A stretch of DNA of 6,013 nt, taken from positions 1-6,013 of the forward strand of contig JABHFC010000238.1 in assembly GCA_018676275.1 (NCBI GenBank), written 5' to 3'. Source of the DNA: Gammaproteobacteria bacterium (GTDB lineage Bacteria > Pseudomonadota > Gammaproteobacteria > Eutrophobiales > Eutrophobiaceae). The notes beneath the pieces are model-generated. The model made no database searches. It was given only the letters and a program-made list of their open reading frames with translations, and was not told the origin of the DNA. Position 1 is the stretch's first letter. Every line of letters begins with the position of its first letter. The translations under genes were made by a program, and so were the position numbers. Positions 5,667-6,013 of this stretch are shown here, piece after piece.

Positions 5667-5938
5667 TTTCCCTTGAGGGCCTCATTGAGTATGTCTTTAT
5701 CCAATGACAGATCAGCCACCAACTTCTTCAGGCGAGTATTTTCTTTCTCCAGGTCCTTTAGTCGCCTCGCCTGGTTGATTTGTAGACCACCGTATTCCTT
5801 GCGCCAACGATAGTAGCTTTGCTCTGTAAATCCCAGCTGTTTGCAGGCTAGCCCTGCGGTTTGACCTTTACCGACTTCAATTTCAACTAATCGCAAAAGC
5901 TTGATGATTTCTTCGGGTTTGTAGTGTTTTCTTGGCAT
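5660..5938 (-). CDS. IS3-family transposase OrfA (helix-turn-helix, leucine zipper)
   Basis: This 92-residue DNA-binding subunit recognises the terminal repeats. Made alone it usually modulates transposition; fused to OrfB it is the transposase N-terminus. Residues about 5-47 form an HTH_Tnp_1 type domain (PEEIIKLLRLVEI, GLACKQLGFTEQSYYRWRKE). Residues 55-85 form a coiled coil with leucines at exact heptads, L63, L70, L77 and L84, giving the zipper used for multimerisation in IS3 elements. The ATG at 5936-5938 is supported by a near-perfect AAGGAGGT (5944-5951). The reading ends LKGNY and TAA; the GGA AAC codons are part of the frameshift heptamer. Length is normal for the family. Confidence 0.93.
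   Translation of the reverse strand: MPRKHYKPEEIIKLLRLVEIEVGKGQTAGLACKQLGFTEQSYYRWRKEYGGLQINQARRLKDLEKENTRLKKLVADLSLDKDILNEALKGNY
5666..5672 (-). promoter_or_regulatory. Programmed -1 ribosomal frameshift site, G GGA AAC
   Basis: In the orfA frame the minus strand reads AAG GGA AAC TAC TAA. GGGAAAC is a canonical X XXY YYZ heptamer in the correct phase, 3 nt before the orfA stop. Slipping back one base gives GGG AAA CTA CTA AGC and leads straight into the open orfB frame. The match of heptamer, phase, stop and -1 frame makes the assignment strong even without a computed downstream RNA structure. Confidence 0.85.
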
Positions 5939-5943
5939 GCGTG

Positions 5944-5951
5944 ACCTCCTT
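5944..5951 (-). promoter_or_regulatory. Strong ribosome binding site of orfA
   Basis: AAGGAGGT is a full anti-16S match, 5 nt upstream of the ATG at 5936-5938. It is unusually strong for a transposase gene and fixes the orfA start. Confidence 0.7.
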
Positions 5952-5962
5952 ATGGGCCCAGT

Positions 5963-5983
5963 TTAAGTTATTTTCTAACTTAA
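5963..5983 (-). promoter_or_regulatory. Perfect hairpin in the transposase leader
   Basis: On the minus strand TTAAGTTA, loop GAAAA, TAACTTAA form an 8-bp perfect stem. It begins inside the inner part of the terminal repeat and ends 11 nt before the ribosome binding site. It could be an operator, an RNA structure that limits read-through expression of transposase, or part of the transposase binding site. The structure is seen directly; its role is inferred. Confidence 0.45.
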
Positions 5984-6013
5984 TCACTGGTACCGTTTTA
6001 AGGGGGCAGGTCA
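5973..6013. repeat. Terminal inverted repeat, proximal to orfA
   Basis: The minus strand starts TGACCTGCCCCC at base 6013 and pairs with 4733-4772. The tip coincides with the final base of the window, so the neighbouring DNA and the target duplication are not visible. Confidence 0.85.

Larger units (their letters stand above)
4733..6013 (-). mobile_element. IS3-family insertion sequence, IS407-group-like, complete (1281 bp)
   Basis: The element runs from TGACCTGCCCCC at 4733 to GGGGGCAGGTCA at 6013. The tips are perfect 12-bp inverted repeats inside imperfect repeats of about 40 bp. It contains orfA (helix-turn-helix plus leucine zipper) and orfB (DDE integrase) in the -1 frame, with a canonical slippery site between them. 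The protein sequences (MPRKHYKPEEI..., YRRVTALLNRQGWQVNHKRV, KVPQKQPKRGRLWLNDGSC) match what I recall of the IS407 group. That group normally makes 4-bp target duplications. The left flank here is CCAG (4729-4732); the right flank is outside the window, so the duplication cannot be tested. No frame disruption is seen, so the element may be active. Confidence 0.92.

Overview
The window reads almost entirely on the minus strand and looks like an accessory, insertion-sequence-rich stretch of a beta- or gammaproteobacterial chromosome. That placement rests on the type I exporter subtype (PrtD/AprD plus PrtE/AprE), the IS407-type and IS30-type transposase sequences, and small hypothetical proteins whose signature motifs I associate with beta/gammaproteobacteria. 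A Nitrosomonas-like nitrifier or related methylotroph/sulfur oxidiser is possible but unproven.

Layout, following transcription from right to left. (1) Positions 4733-6013 hold a complete 1281-bp IS3-family (IS407-group-like) insertion sequence. It has imperfect terminal inverted repeats of about 40 bp sharing a perfect 12-bp tip, orfA, and an orfB in the -1 frame. A G GGA AAC slippery heptamer sits at the orfA/orfB junction, and a perfect AT-rich hairpin lies in the leader. The last base of the window is the last base of the IS. (2) Positions 3458-4719 hold a compressed cluster of four unrecognised genes, of 144, 21, 220 and 69 codons. Two junctions are ATGA stop/start overlaps and the third is a 104-bp out-of-frame overlap. 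The IS landed just upstream of the first gene's ribosome binding site, so it has separated the cluster from its original upstream sequence. (3) Positions 3159-3457 are non-coding apart from the decayed C-terminal tail of an IS30-family transposase on the plus strand and a candidate promoter for the exporter operon. (4) Positions 113-3158 hold an intact two-gene type I secretion operon: a PrtD-type ABC transporter with a GTG start, then a HlyD-type membrane-fusion protein overlapping it by 8 bp. (5) At the left edge, the first ten codons of another minus-strand gene begin behind a good ribosome binding site and encode an acidic N-terminus.

Functionally, the ABC protein and the adaptor would form the inner-membrane and periplasmic parts of a channel exporting an unprocessed C-terminal-signal substrate such as an RTX-like protein. 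No TolC-type outer-membrane partner and no cargo gene are in view; the partial gene at the left edge is the nearest candidate for an operon member. The four-gene cluster is not obviously connected to secretion. Its N-terminal and motif features resemble small proteins seen near phage- or integrase-type mobile DNA, and it is the least explained part of the window.
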